Below, piece after piece: positions 24,813-34,344 of a stretch of DNA of 64,000 nucleotides. Origin of the DNA: Melioribacter sp051488665 (lineage in GTDB: Bacteria; Bacteroidota; Ignavibacteria; Ignavibacteriales; Melioribacteraceae); the NCBI RefSeq assembly GCF_051488665.1, contig NZ_JBPSEG010000001.1:450743-514742 (forward strand). Direction: 5' to 3'. A program made the translations under genes and the position numbers. Position 1 is the stretch's first letter. Every line of letters starts with the position of its first letter. A model generated the notes under the pieces. It did no database searches. It saw only the letters and a program-made list of their open reading frames with translations, and was not told the DNA's origin.

Positions 24813-26126
24813 TTATTTGTTCTTAATGCTGATTGTCATCGGAACGCCTTCGAACCCGAAATGTTTTCGTATTAATCTTTCCAGAAAACGTTTATAGTGT
24901 TCGGGCACGTATTTGTGTTCGTTTGCAAAGAAGAGGAAAATCGGGTAATGATCGCCTACCTGAGTAATATATTTTATTTTTACTTCTTTACCCGTCGGAG
25001 TTGCAGGCGGCGGAGTCTTTTGAATTTCCGGAAGGAGTATTTCATTCAACTGATTCGTCGGAATTTTTTTCTTTCGTTCGTCATGAATTTTGAGCGCCAG
25101 GTCGATCAGTTTATAAATTCTTTGTTTGCTCAACGCCGAAATTGTTATTACAGGCACATAATCGAGGGTTCCGAGTTCTCTGCGGACAGCCTCTTCAAAA
25201 ACCTTTGCCGTATTTGTATCCTTTTCGATCAGGTCCCATTTATTGATTGCAATAATCAATCCTTTACGCCTTCTAACCGCTTCCTGAATAATTCTCTGAT
25301 CCTGATTTTCAATGCCGAGTTGAGCGTCGATAAGCAATACAGCCACATCGCTGTTCCAGAGAGCTTTGAAAGTACGCACGTTCGAAAAGAATTCTACATT
25401 TTCCTTTATTTTCGATTTTCTTCTCAAGCCCGCCGTATCTACAAGAATTATCTCCTGTCCGTAATATTTCATTACAGAATCGATGCTGTCCCTCGTAGTT
25501 CCGGGAATATCAGTAACGATAGAGCGGTCGTAGCCGAGCAGTGAATTTACAAGCGACGATTTTCCAACGTTGGGTTTCCCTATAATCGAGAGCCTCAAAC
25601 GCGGGTCGGGTTTATCCGTCACATTGGAAAAATCGAGGCTTTCAATCAGGTCGTCGAGCAAATCCCCCAGGTTACGTCCGTTGATAGCGGAGATATCGTA
25701 AATTTTATCGATGCCCAACCGGTAAAAATCGTTTTTAATCATCTCGAGTTCGGGACTGTCGGCTTTATTAACCAACAAAAAATTCGGCTTTGTAAACCTG
25801 CGCAGTTTCTGAGCGATTTCAATATCGAGCGGAGTAAGACCGCTTTTGCCGTCAACGACGAAAAAGATCGCGTCGGCTTCGTCGAAAGCGATTTCCACCT
25901 GTTCTTTAATAGCCGCTTCAAACAGGTCCTGAGAATTCGGCACCAATCCGCCCGTATCGATAACTCGAAATTTCTTGCCGTTCCATTCGGCTTCGCCGTA
26001 AATGCGGTCGCGCGTCACTCCCGGCGCGTCGTCAACAATCGAAGTTTTACTTCGCGTCAATCTGTTAAAAAGCGTCGACTTTCCTACGTTCGGACGACCT
26101 ACTATTACAATTACCGGTTCATTCAT
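24813..26126 (-). CDS. der: Ribosome biogenesis GTPase Der (EngA)
   Basis: 437 residues with two tandem GTPase domains and a KH-like C-terminal domain, the unique Der layout. G1 motifs are GRPNVGKSTLFN and GKPNVGKSSLVN; G3 motifs DTGG and DTAG; G4 motifs NKAD and NKWD. The C terminus (YKRFLERLIRKHFGFEGVPM) matches the KH-like domain. It is required for 50S subunit assembly. It starts 15 bases after the DUF5683-type gene and lies at the end of the porU-porV run. Confidence 0.97.
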   Translation of the reverse strand: MNEPVIVIVGRPNVGKSTLFNRLTRSKTSIVDDAPGVTRDRIYGEAEWNGKKFRVIDTGGLVPNSQDLFEAAIKEQVEIAFDEADAIFFVVDGKSGLTPLDIEIAQKLRRFTKPNFLLVNKADSPELEMIKNDFYRLGIDKIYDISAINGRNLGDLLDDLIESLDFSNVTDKPDPRLRLSIIGKPNVGKSSLVNSLLGYDRSIVTDIPGTTRDSIDSVMKYYGQEIILVDTAGLRRKSKIKENVEFFSNVRTFKALWNSDVAVLLIDAQLGIENQDQRIIQEAVRRRKGLIIAINKWDLIEKDTNTAKVFEEAVRRELGTLDYVPVITISALSKQRIYKLIDLALKIHDERKKKIPTNQLNEILLPEIQKTPPPATPTGKEVKIKYITQVGDHYPIFLFFANEHKYVPEHYKRFLERLIRKHFGFEGVPMTISIKNK

Positions 26127-26141
26127 AGTTTATCAGACAAA

Positions 26142-26993
26142 TTAAAAATTATATTGCAAATTTAATTGAGGATAATAGAAAGTTCTATAACCTACATTAA
26201 TTTTATTTAGTTCCGCATTGACCTTAATACTTTTATTAAAGCTGCGCGCCGTTAGAGCTGCGTCGATGGCGCTAATTATATGATTAGTAAAAATGACGAG
26301 AACGGCTTTATAAGCTACGTTATAGAAATCGTTGGCTTTTCCGCGTTCTTTTGAATAGAAGATGAAATTTTCAGTGAGCGGATCGCCGTATTTATAAGGC
26401 GTATTTTCATCGCCGAAGTCGTCCCAGCCTACATTGAACTGCGGATACTTGCCGATCATTTCGTAATATTGCTGATCACCGTAAGGGGCAAGACGGTGAG
26501 AATAGTAACCGCCCAAAGCATTTTCCAATTTATTCAGTTCTCTCCAGTTTACAGTTCCGTCGGAATTGAATACAAAAAAGTTAGACGGGTCGATCGAAGA
26601 ATTAATTTCTTTTGCGTGGGCAATTGTCCACCTTGCGTAACGCGCTACGTCCCAATGTTCATCGGCAAAGTTCTGGAATTTAACCGTCTGGTCGTCGCCT
26701 TTTTTGTCGTATATCAAGCCTACAGTAATAGCGGCAGCTTCCACTGCAACAAAAAGCGCGCTCTTCAAATAACTTTCGGAATAAAATTGCCCTGCTCCGG
26801 GTACTGCAAACGAAAGAAGCGCGGCGGTAAAAGGCGCTTTCTTATTTTGCACCGACGAATCGTCCCCGTTAAATTCAACGGAAGTTTCCCTGAAAGATAT
26901 ACCGGAATCGAGATAGAGTTTGCCGGTTAATTTTGACTGAGCGGCAACTGCGCCGGCTATAAAGAATATCAATAAAATCTTTTTCATTTTCAT
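26142..26993 (-). CDS. DUF5683-like exported protein
   Basis: 283 residues with a signal peptide (MKMKKILLIFFIAGAVAAQS). The recognisable part is KKAPFTAALLSFAVPGAGQF, followed by a second hydrophobic helix (SALFVAVEAAAITVGLIYD); this pair of helices is typical of DUF5683-type proteins in the Bacteroidetes/Ignavibacteria group. The rest is polar and Tyr/Asn-rich, ending YYPQLNLQYNF, which could be a short beta-structured membrane segment. Function unknown. It starts 6 bases after the large metallopeptidase/propeller protein and is probably co-transcribed with it. Confidence 0.72.
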   Translation of the reverse strand: MKMKKILLIFFIAGAVAAQSKLTGKLYLDSGISFRETSVEFNGDDSSVQNKKAPFTAALLSFAVPGAGQFYSESYLKSALFVAVEAAAITVGLIYDKKGDDQTVKFQNFADEHWDVARYARWTIAHAKEINSSIDPSNFFVFNSDGTVNWRELNKLENALGGYYSHRLAPYGDQQYYEMIGKYPQFNVGWDDFGDENTPYKYGDPLTENFIFYSKERGKANDFYNVAYKAVLVIFTNHIISAIDAALTARSFNKSIKVNAELNKINVGYRTFYYPQLNLQYNF

Positions 26994-26999
26994 ACCCGT

Positions 27000-29900
27000 T
27001 TAGAAATTAAAATCGAACAATATTCCGCCGTAAAAATTCCATTCTTTGCCGTAAGTAACATCTTCATTAAGAATCGTTCTGGTAAATCTGTCGAATGAAT
27101 ACGCGGCGTTAAAAAAGAGACTCGTCGGGAAAAGGTAGAACGAATTCATCTTAATTCTCAATTCGAGTCCGGCTCCTTTTTTAAAGTCGTCCAGTTTAAC
27201 GCGGTTGCCGTTCCATGCATTGCCGAAATCTGCATAGACGGACATATAAATCTTGTCGATATAAAGATGTCCGAGCCGCGTGTCGATATTCTTAAGGAGC
27301 GGGAAGCGGTAAGTGAGGTTTACCCATGCGACTTCATTGCCGTTGACAGAATAGAACGGATAACTTTTCATGCCTATCAAACCGCCGAGATAAAAATCGA
27401 AAAACTCAGGCACATCCGGTCCCAGAATACTACCCGCCCGTATTTGCGCTGTTAGAGTATGTTCCATATAAACGCGCATATATTCTTTCCAGTTTAATTC
27501 GATCCGGTGGAAATTGTAATTTTTGTAAATCGGTTTCAATATGCCGTCCGCTACTTCATAAGAGCCGTCGGGATTATAGCGGTTAAATTCATAATCGTAC
27601 TTAAGCTCGATTTTCCTTCCGACAGGATTAATATCCGAGTCTTTTGTAGGAATGATCCCGTCGTGGCTGAATTTAAGCTGGAAATCGTTGCCGATATAAT
27701 ACGTGTCGTTTGTCGAAGGATAGAGCAGACTCGTATTCGGGAAAATAAAAGCTTCCAAAGTAGCCGTATAACTGCTGTAGACGTATCTGAACTCCAACAT
27801 ATTTCCCGCAGTTATAATTTTCTGGCGCGCAAAGAAATCGGCTTCGAATAAATTGTATGTTACATCGGTGCTCGTTCTCAACGACGTATCGAGCGAATCG
27901 AATATTATATCCGTATTGGTTTTTCGACTTACGCTGTAAAGTTCTATGCCCACTTCGGGTTTAAGTCCCAATTGATACAACAACGGGAGCTTATCCCTGT
28001 ATTCAAACGACAGGAACAAATCGCGTTCGAATTTTTTGTTAATAGCGCCGCCTCCGAAAATACTGAATCTGTTCAGATAGTCGCTCGAAGCGGCGTAAAT
28101 ACCGGGCTTAATTCTGTCTGCAAAACTGTTCGAAGTAATATAATTGTCGTACCGGATAAAAGGTATAATGCTGAAACGGGAAAAATATCCCGAATAACGC
28201 GACGGTTCAACGTCGGGCAATTCGGTGTCGTTGTAATTTTTCAGGCGCTCAATATCGAAACGAGCCAAATCGCCTTTCGGTTTGTCTTTTCCGAGAGGCG
28301 GATTTCCGACCCAAACGTATTTTTTGTCGTCGTCTACTTTTAACTGATTTTCTTTATCCAGGAAGAATATCTTAAATCCGTCGGAAGTATATCCGGAATA
28401 AATAATATTTCCTTCGTTGTCTATATCCGGCTGAAAAGCTCCGCCTACCACATTCGATATTCTCGTAGTTCTATGAGAGTCAAATTCATATCGATACAGA
28501 TTGAAAATGCCGGTCATATCCGAGGCGAAAATCAGATTTCCGTCGCCGTCAAAAACGGGGTCGCGGTTGTCGTAACCATTTTGAATTATTATTTCGTATC
28601 CGGTTCCGTTTGTATCCACCCGCGCAATTTCCCTCGTATTTTTAAGAGAATATCCGAAAACTATGTACGAATCGTCGGGCGAGAATTTGGGATTGTAAAC
28701 CTGCTCGCCGTTATTGAAAAATGTCAATTGTTTAAAATTCTTTCCGTTGATGTCGACAGTGCCGATATTTGTTGTGCCGTCCTTCTGGAAGAGAAATACG
28801 ATTTTAGAACCGTCGTGCGATACGTTCGGATTGTTCGCTCTCAAACCGTAGGTAAGACGAGTCGATTCTTCTTCGCTGATATCGTAAACGTACAAATCAT
28901 GAATGTTATTCCATCTGGGATTGTCGTCGCTCAACTTGGCATAAATTATTTTGTCCGTTCCCGGAATAAAAGCAACTGTAGAGCGCACCATCGGTACTAG
29001 AAGTTTTTCTTCCTTGCTTTTAAAATCGTATAGATAAACCGAAGAGATGCCAAAATAGTCGCTGAATTTATTCGACACGTATACCATTTTAGAGCCGTCG
29101 TCCGCAAAAGAAGGATAAAAATTTCCGAAACCTACCGGAGTAATTAATTCGCCTTCGATACGGTTTTCGAGCACTTTGCCTATTCTTTCCCGATAATCTT
29201 TCCTGAGAAACTCGCTCCATTCCGAATAGAGTTGTTTGCCAGAAATACCGAGCGTTTGTTCGATTGCGGCGTCAATCGTAAAATTCGTTAGTTCTTTCAG
29301 TCGGTTGTTTATCTCCACCAATTTATCCTCGCCGTATTTTTGCGCAATATATCGGGTGAGCGCAAAACCGGCGTTATAAACGGATTCGTTGCCCAGACTT
29401 GTTTTTCCGAATACGCCCATTTGATTCCATGTCAGCATTTTCCCGTCGAGAGCGTAGCATCTTAAGATCATGTCTCTGTGCGTATCCCAGTTATCGTAGT
29501 TAAATTCTTTACGCATATATTGAGCTGTACCTTCTGCAAACCATGCCGGCACATTTACAGTCGCAATCGGATATGAGGCTATAAAATTCGGGAAGCCGTA
29601 TAAAATGTCGGGACGGCGCTTGTCTTCGTAATTCATAAATTGAAGATAAACCGCAGGCACTCTTCTGCCTACTTTCATAGCAGCCTGAATTTGAACCATA
29701 TGAGTAAATTCGTGAGATATTACGTTTCGCAGCCAATTGTGCGAGCCGCGCAAATCGAAATCGAGAGCTGACGCCCATATTTCGATTTTATTGTCGAAAA
29801 AATACGTAGCGCCGTTTGAATAATCGTCGATATCTTTAATTGCGAAATGCACGGTTTCGGGTTCGTATCCGTATAACGACGTAATCGGTTCCCAAACTTC

Positions 29901-30068
29901 TTCGGCTATTTTCAGAACCGTCCTGGCAGTCCTTTCGGCTTCGGGATGGTAATGTACAAATACATGTTCGCCTTTTAATGTATACCAATCGTATTCCGGA
30001 TTATATTCATTGAATTGAGCCGTCAACAGGCACGGTATCAGTAAAAAGAATAAAAATAATTTTCGCAT
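27000..30068 (-). CDS. Outer-membrane protein: MA-type metallopeptidase, TolB-like propeller, C-terminal barrel
   Basis: About 1,022 residues. A signal peptide (MRKLFLFFLLIPCLLTAQ) is followed by a gluzincin-like peptidase domain, with HEFTH at about 119-123 and the downstream WFAEGTAQYM carrying the likely third zinc ligand Glu. Residues ~300-600 form TolB/PD40 blades (NPKFSPDDSYIVFGY, NPNVSHDGSKIVFLF, DPVFDGDGNLIFAS). The final ~350 residues are beta-rich with alternating aromatics and end GGILFDFNF, the look of a surface-antigen-like outer-membrane barrel. The start is set at the signal peptide; an upstream ATG at 30092 overlaps the previous gene. A paralog lies at 57.5-60.7 kb. Substrate unknown. 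Confidence 0.82.
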   Translation of the reverse strand: MRKLFLFFLLIPCLLTAQFNEYNPEYDWYTLKGEHVFVHYHPEAERTARTVLKIAEEVWEPITSLYGYEPETVHFAIKDIDDYSNGATYFFDNKIEIWASALDFDLRGSHNWLRNVISHEFTHMVQIQAAMKVGRRVPAVYLQFMNYEDKRRPDILYGFPNFIASYPIATVNVPAWFAEGTAQYMRKEFNYDNWDTHRDMILRCYALDGKMLTWNQMGVFGKTSLGNESVYNAGFALTRYIAQKYGEDKLVEINNRLKELTNFTIDAAIEQTLGISGKQLYSEWSEFLRKDYRERIGKVLENRIEGELITPVGFGNFYPSFADDGSKMVYVSNKFSDYFGISSVYLYDFKSKEEKLLVPMVRSTVAFIPGTDKIIYAKLSDDNPRWNNIHDLYVYDISEEESTRLTYGLRANNPNVSHDGSKIVFLFQKDGTTNIGTVDINGKNFKQLTFFNNGEQVYNPKFSPDDSYIVFGYSLKNTREIARVDTNGTGYEIIIQNGYDNRDPVFDGDGNLIFASDMTGIFNLYRYEFDSHRTTRISNVVGGAFQPDIDNEGNIIYSGYTSDGFKIFFLDKENQLKVDDDKKYVWVGNPPLGKDKPKGDLARFDIERLKNYNDTELPDVEPSRYSGYFSRFSIIPFIRYDNYITSNSFADRIKPGIYAASSDYLNRFSIFGGGAINKKFERDLFLSFEYRDKLPLLYQLGLKPEVGIELYSVSRKTNTDIIFDSLDTSLRTSTDVTYNLFEADFFARQKIITAGNMLEFRYVYSSYTATLEAFIFPNTSLLYPSTNDTYYIGNDFQLKFSHDGIIPTKDSDINPVGRKIELKYDYEFNRYNPDGSYEVADGILKPIYKNYNFHRIELNWKEYMRVYMEHTLTAQIRAGSILGPDVPEFFDFYLGGLIGMKSYPFYSVNGNEVAWVNLTYRFPLLKNIDTRLGHLYIDKIYMSVYADFGNAWNGNRVKLDDFKKGAGLELRIKMNSFYLFPTSLFFNAAYSFDRFTRTILNEDVTYGKEWNFYGGILFDFNF

Positions 30069-30075
30069 AAGATAT

Positions 30076-33000
30076 CTACTTGATGATTGCAATTTTGATT
30101 AATTTAGAGGCTGTTTTGCCAGCCGAGGAAACATTGATACGCGCGAAATAAACTCCGCTCGGAACGTCCGAAACATCCCAACTAATTTCATTGTCGAATC
30201 CGCCGCGCCCGGTTCCTCTGAGCGTTGTTACATAATCGCCGGCGGCGTCTAATATTATCACTTCGACATCCGAATCTTCGGTTACGTAATATCTTATATA
30301 AGTTTCGTTGCCGTATACCGGATTGGGCCAATTGTAAGCTTTGCTTTCAGGGAAATATTCATCTATAATATTTTCCGCGGGCAATGTAATTGTATAAGAA
30401 TTATACAAATCGCCCGCCACCGAATGCCAGCCGTAGGAAGAAGGATTGTCTGTCGCAATAAACCAGCTGCTCAAATAATTGTCTGCGTCGACGGACGCAT
30501 AAATTATTCCGGATTTGAAGTTAGTTAAGCTTTGACTATTGTCGATTGTGAATAACACCGGCGGAACTTTGAGCGAAGCTCCGGTAGAAATCGGAAAACC
30601 CGGTAATAAATCTCCGCTTGCTCCGTCCCATGCAAAAAGATTCCCGTCAACGGAGGAAACTAAAAGATCCGAAACGTCGTCGTTATTTAAATCTGCGGTT
30701 AAAATATAATCGTTTAATTCCCCTGACGCTGTTACAGGAAAATTATCGTTTAATATGCCGTAGCTGTTTAAAGACAAGACCTTATTCTTATCCACAACCA
30801 AAATCGAATATGTTCCGTTCGCTTGATTTACCGAAATTGCAAAATCTTTTATTGTATCCGTACTATTTACGACAAAACTGTTTCGGATGCCGCCGTCGAC
30901 AATGATGTCGAAACTGTTATTTTTATTGAGAACGATATATTCATTTTTACCGTCCGGCTTCAATAAAGTAATTAATTTAACAGGAATGCCGCTTAAATAT
31001 AGTACGGTATTTTTTACGTCGTTCGGAAATTTACCGGAAATAAAATATCCTCCGTCGGTAATCAATGCAAAATCATTCTGGTCGCGGTATGCCGAAATCT
31101 GAATAATTTTACCGTATTCACTGAAATCAAATGTTCTATAGTTGCCTGTGAAATGATCCAGCCTAATCAATCTTGACAAATCCGTTCCCATCAGCGTATA
31201 AAAATTCAACCCTCTGTATGTTACGGGAGTAATAACCTTCGAACCTTCATTTTCTGAAAAGCTATAATTGCTTTGCGAAATAACCCTGTCAAGAGCCGAA
31301 TTCAATGTAATCTTGTTAAACTGAGTATTATTCGCCCCCACTACGACAAAGTTCGAGGAGGAGGGAAATATAGAAGGACTCACTTCCGAGAATTCGGGAA
31401 ATACCAATGAATACCCCGATTCGAGATGTCGTATAATCAAATCGTGATTGTTAATAAGAAAAATGTAGGGAAGATTGTCCAGACCTCCGACGAATTTATA
31501 GTTTCCGTCGAGCAGAAAATTTGCGAGTCGAAGAAATCGATCGTTGCCGATAATTAAGTCGAACGTCATTACGTTTCCGGGCTCAGAGAAATTATCAAGC
31601 GTAATAAACGACTTTGCGCCCGAATTGGAATTGCTGTTCGGTTTGGTATCGCTTCCGAAACGGTTTTTATAAAATCGCGCTTTATTCCCTTTATACCATA
31701 AATCTTCCTCGCCTGCAATACCGTAAACTTCACCGAGGACAGTATTAAACAATTCGCCGATATCCTGAATGCCGTCAGCCTCTTCTATGTCGACGCCTTT
31801 GTTGTACAAATCGGCATTAATTCTGTTCTCCGCATATTTTTCGTTAATAATTTTTTCGTCGATATGCCAGATAACAATACCGTTGGCAGGAACCGCCCAG
31901 TCGAATTCGTCAACGTCTACGACAACGCCGCGCAGAGTGTCGGCGTTATCGAATCTGAATCTGCCTGTGTCTTTTTGCGTTTTAAAAGAATAGACGTTGT
32001 CGCCTATTTTATAAGTAACCGTAATCCCGTCTTTCTTAACGTCGCGTTGCCGGTTTTCTACGAGAAAATATTCGTGGTCGTTTACAGGTATTTTGACAAT
32101 AACCGTATCGCCCGCAGCAGCGGCAAGCTTTGCGGCAATGTGAACATTACTTACATTGGCATTCAACACCACGGGTTCTACCCAGCCCAAAAATATTTTT
32201 TCCCATGGAGACGGCTCCGGCGGGAACAAACCGCTGTAAGCAAAGATAGCGTTCCCGTCCATCAAACCGAATCTGTCGATTGCGGTAACGCCGGTTTCGG
32301 TATTGAATAAATCCGGCAATCCCAAATAGCTCCCGATATTCGACACTATCAAACCGTTGATGGACATTTGATAAAGATATTTTTCGCCGAACGATTCTAC
32401 TTCCTTCGATTCGGTTGAAGGAAGAATGACCGTGTTGCGTATTTCAAAATCGTTCTTGACGCTAAAACCCGAGAAATCATTTCCCAGATATTTCCTAAGA
32501 GTATTAAAACCAAGAAATACGGAGGGCAAATCCCTTTCGTAGCCGATCTTACCCGCCGGGTAAAACGCCGCTCCCGCGCCGGCATGGAATATCGTAAATA
32601 AATCGTATTGCGAAAAGTCGACATCGGTAAAAACCGAATCCGCTATCTCCCAAACTTCCTTCGCAAAATCAGCAAGTCCGCTCAAATCGTCGGGATTGTT
32701 CAAAGGAGGAGCGTAGTTGCGCATTGTTTTAGAGACCGTAATTATTTCTGGCAGCACAGTATATTCAATTTTCAAGTTGCCGTTCGAAACTTTATTAAAA
32801 TAATTTTTGGCGAATTCGAGGTGATTTTCGAAATAAACTCTGTCGTGCGGCAGCGGATCGATAATCGTATCGCCGTAATCTTCCGTATAGACCGAACCGA
32901 ACTTTCCGTTTCCGTAGGTATATTCATCGTTGTCTTCCTGAAATTCCACCATAACGGCCAAAATCTTCAGTTTGCCTATTGCAACGTTTTGAGCCGAAAC

Positions 33001-33114
33001 GTTCGGGAGCGTTTGTGTTTTTGAAAATTTCTTTTCGCTTTGCGAGCCTGCAAACAAAAGGCCGGGAATTAATATTCCCAGCCATAAAAATATCTTGAGT
33101 TGTGATTTATTCAT
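30076..33114 (-). CDS. T9SS-exported M6-family protein with lost zinc site (pseudoprotease)
   Basis: 1,012 residues with a signal peptide (KIFLWLGILIPGLLFAGS) and a region like immune-inhibitor-A (M6) peptidases. Cues are LKILAVMVEFQE, FAKNYFNKVSNGNLKIEYTV, YLGLPDLFNTETG with FGLMDG, and PPEPSPWEKIFLGWVEPV. In active M6 enzymes HExGH precedes LGLPD; here residues 258-262 are SNIGS, so both His and the Glu are gone. Middle regions have VCBS/propeller-like repeats (LNNDDVSDLLVSSVDGNLFAW). The C terminus is a T9SS type A sorting domain (NWPNPVYGNETYIRYYV, VPSGVYFARINV, KLIKIAIIK). It sits 6 bases downstream of porV. It is probably a surface or secreted binding protein. Confidence 0.85.
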   Translation of the reverse strand: MNKSQLKIFLWLGILIPGLLFAGSQSEKKFSKTQTLPNVSAQNVAIGKLKILAVMVEFQEDNDEYTYGNGKFGSVYTEDYGDTIIDPLPHDRVYFENHLEFAKNYFNKVSNGNLKIEYTVLPEIITVSKTMRNYAPPLNNPDDLSGLADFAKEVWEIADSVFTDVDFSQYDLFTIFHAGAGAAFYPAGKIGYERDLPSVFLGFNTLRKYLGNDFSGFSVKNDFEIRNTVILPSTESKEVESFGEKYLYQMSINGLIVSNIGSYLGLPDLFNTETGVTAIDRFGLMDGNAIFAYSGLFPPEPSPWEKIFLGWVEPVVLNANVSNVHIAAKLAAAAGDTVIVKIPVNDHEYFLVENRQRDVKKDGITVTYKIGDNVYSFKTQKDTGRFRFDNADTLRGVVVDVDEFDWAVPANGIVIWHIDEKIINEKYAENRINADLYNKGVDIEEADGIQDIGELFNTVLGEVYGIAGEEDLWYKGNKARFYKNRFGSDTKPNSNSNSGAKSFITLDNFSEPGNVMTFDLIIGNDRFLRLANFLLDGNYKFVGGLDNLPYIFLINNHDLIIRHLESGYSLVFPEFSEVSPSIFPSSSNFVVVGANNTQFNKITLNSALDRVISQSNYSFSENEGSKVITPVTYRGLNFYTLMGTDLSRLIRLDHFTGNYRTFDFSEYGKIIQISAYRDQNDFALITDGGYFISGKFPNDVKNTVLYLSGIPVKLITLLKPDGKNEYIVLNKNNSFDIIVDGGIRNSFVVNSTDTIKDFAISVNQANGTYSILVVDKNKVLSLNSYGILNDNFPVTASGELNDYILTADLNNDDVSDLLVSSVDGNLFAWDGASGDLLPGFPISTGASLKVPPVLFTIDNSQSLTNFKSGIIYASVDADNYLSSWFIATDNPSSYGWHSVAGDLYNSYTITLPAENIIDEYFPESKAYNWPNPVYGNETYIRYYVTEDSDVEVIILDAAGDYVTTLRGTGRGGFDNEISWDVSDVPSGVYFARINVSSAGKTASKLIKIAIIK

Positions 33115-33120
33115 AATCGA

Positions 33121-34311
33121 TTAAATACCTCTGGGAAATCCTAATTGAGTTTGAGGAACGCCTCCCCATCCGATAAAGATGGTGAAACGCAATGTATTGT
33201 TGAGCGGATGATTTTCTCCTTCTTTGAACACGTCGGTAGTCAAATAACTGAAATCGAAGCCGTACATATCGTATCTGATACCCGCTCCGATAGTAACGAA
33301 TTTTCTGTTTCCGAACGACGGGTCTTCATAAAAATATCCCGCTCTCAGAGCAAACATAAAATCTCCGGGTTGACCGTACCAGTATTCCAGACCCACGGCG
33401 GTTGTAATATCTCTTATTTCCTCGCTCAACGGCTGATCTGCCCAGGCTGTGAAAATCGCTTCGTAAAAATCTTTACGTTGTTTCGGAGTGGCGTTGCTGT
33501 CAACTTCTCCCCGGAACGCTTCCCCTTTGTCGACCAATAATTTGCTGAAATCTAACGTCATTGTAATCGAATTGAAATCATCCTGATAAAGCCGTGTTGC
33601 AAATCCGAGTCTGAAGTTTGTCGGAATCGGATCTGCCTGAGCCTGATCGATGTAATAGATTTTCGGACCGATATTGCTGAGATTCATACCGATGCTCAGA
33701 CGGTTGCTCATATCTCCGATCAAAGGCAGATTCAAATGTTCCGGACGCCACATTGCGCCTACGTCGAAACTGACAGTTGTGGCTACTCCTTTGCCCTGCT
33801 CGGCCTCCGTCGGCTTGTCTGCCAATCGGCTGTGAATAATGCGGAAGTTCAAGCCGAGTCCCCAGTCGTTGCTCAATTTGGTTGCATAGCCGAGAGTTAG
33901 AGCGGCGTCGAACGATCTGAAAGTGCCGATCGGTTCCGGAGAATCTGAACCCGTACGCACAATTTCGCCGTAATTCATATAGGTTACGCTGGCTGTGACG
34001 CTTCCGTTCAGATCTTCAATATATTGACGATAAGTCGCATAGTCGTAAAACAAGTCGAGATGGAACTGCGGCAGCCAGTTACTGTGAGTAAAACTGACTT
34101 CCGAGCCGGTTAAAAAAGCGATTCCCGCGGGATTCCAGAATATTGCAGCCGAATTATCAGCCAATCCTGTTCCGGATTCGCCGATACCGCCCGCTCTCGA
34201 ATCGGGAGCAATCAGAAGAAACGGCAATGCAGCTTCGCCTTGCGCTTTTATTTCCGAACCGATTCCCGCTAACATTATCATAATCATAGGAATCAAAATT
34301 ATTCTTTTCAT
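33121..34311 (-). CDS. porV: Type IX secretion outer membrane protein PorV
   Basis: 396 residues. A signal peptide ends near GIGSEIKAQ, then the PorV hallmark ALPFLLIAPDSRAGGIGESG, followed by SAAIFWNPAGIAFL and a FadL-like barrel with alternating strands. PorV receives T9SS cargo from the SprA translocon and shuttles it to the PorU sortase. A perfect AAGGAGGT ribosome site precedes the ATG. The gene is 33 bases downstream of porU, and its next neighbour encodes a protein with the matching sorting domain. Confidence 0.93.
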   Translation of the reverse strand: MKRIILIPMIMIMLAGIGSEIKAQGEAALPFLLIAPDSRAGGIGESGTGLADNSAAIFWNPAGIAFLTGSEVSFTHSNWLPQFHLDLFYDYATYRQYIEDLNGSVTASVTYMNYGEIVRTGSDSPEPIGTFRSFDAALTLGYATKLSNDWGLGLNFRIIHSRLADKPTEAEQGKGVATTVSFDVGAMWRPEHLNLPLIGDMSNRLSIGMNLSNIGPKIYYIDQAQADPIPTNFRLGFATRLYQDDFNSITMTLDFSKLLVDKGEAFRGEVDSNATPKQRKDFYEAIFTAWADQPLSEEIRDITTAVGLEYWYGQPGDFMFALRAGYFYEDPSFGNRKFVTIGAGIRYDMYGFDFSYLTTDVFKEGENHPLNNTLRFTIFIGWGGVPQTQLGFPRGI

Positions 34312-34344
34312 TTTAGTATACCTCCTTGAGTATTTATATTAATT

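Noticed and set aside
25000..25544. Open frame opposite der (plus strand)
   Set aside because: Shadow of the GTPase gene; composition biased and no homologous pattern.
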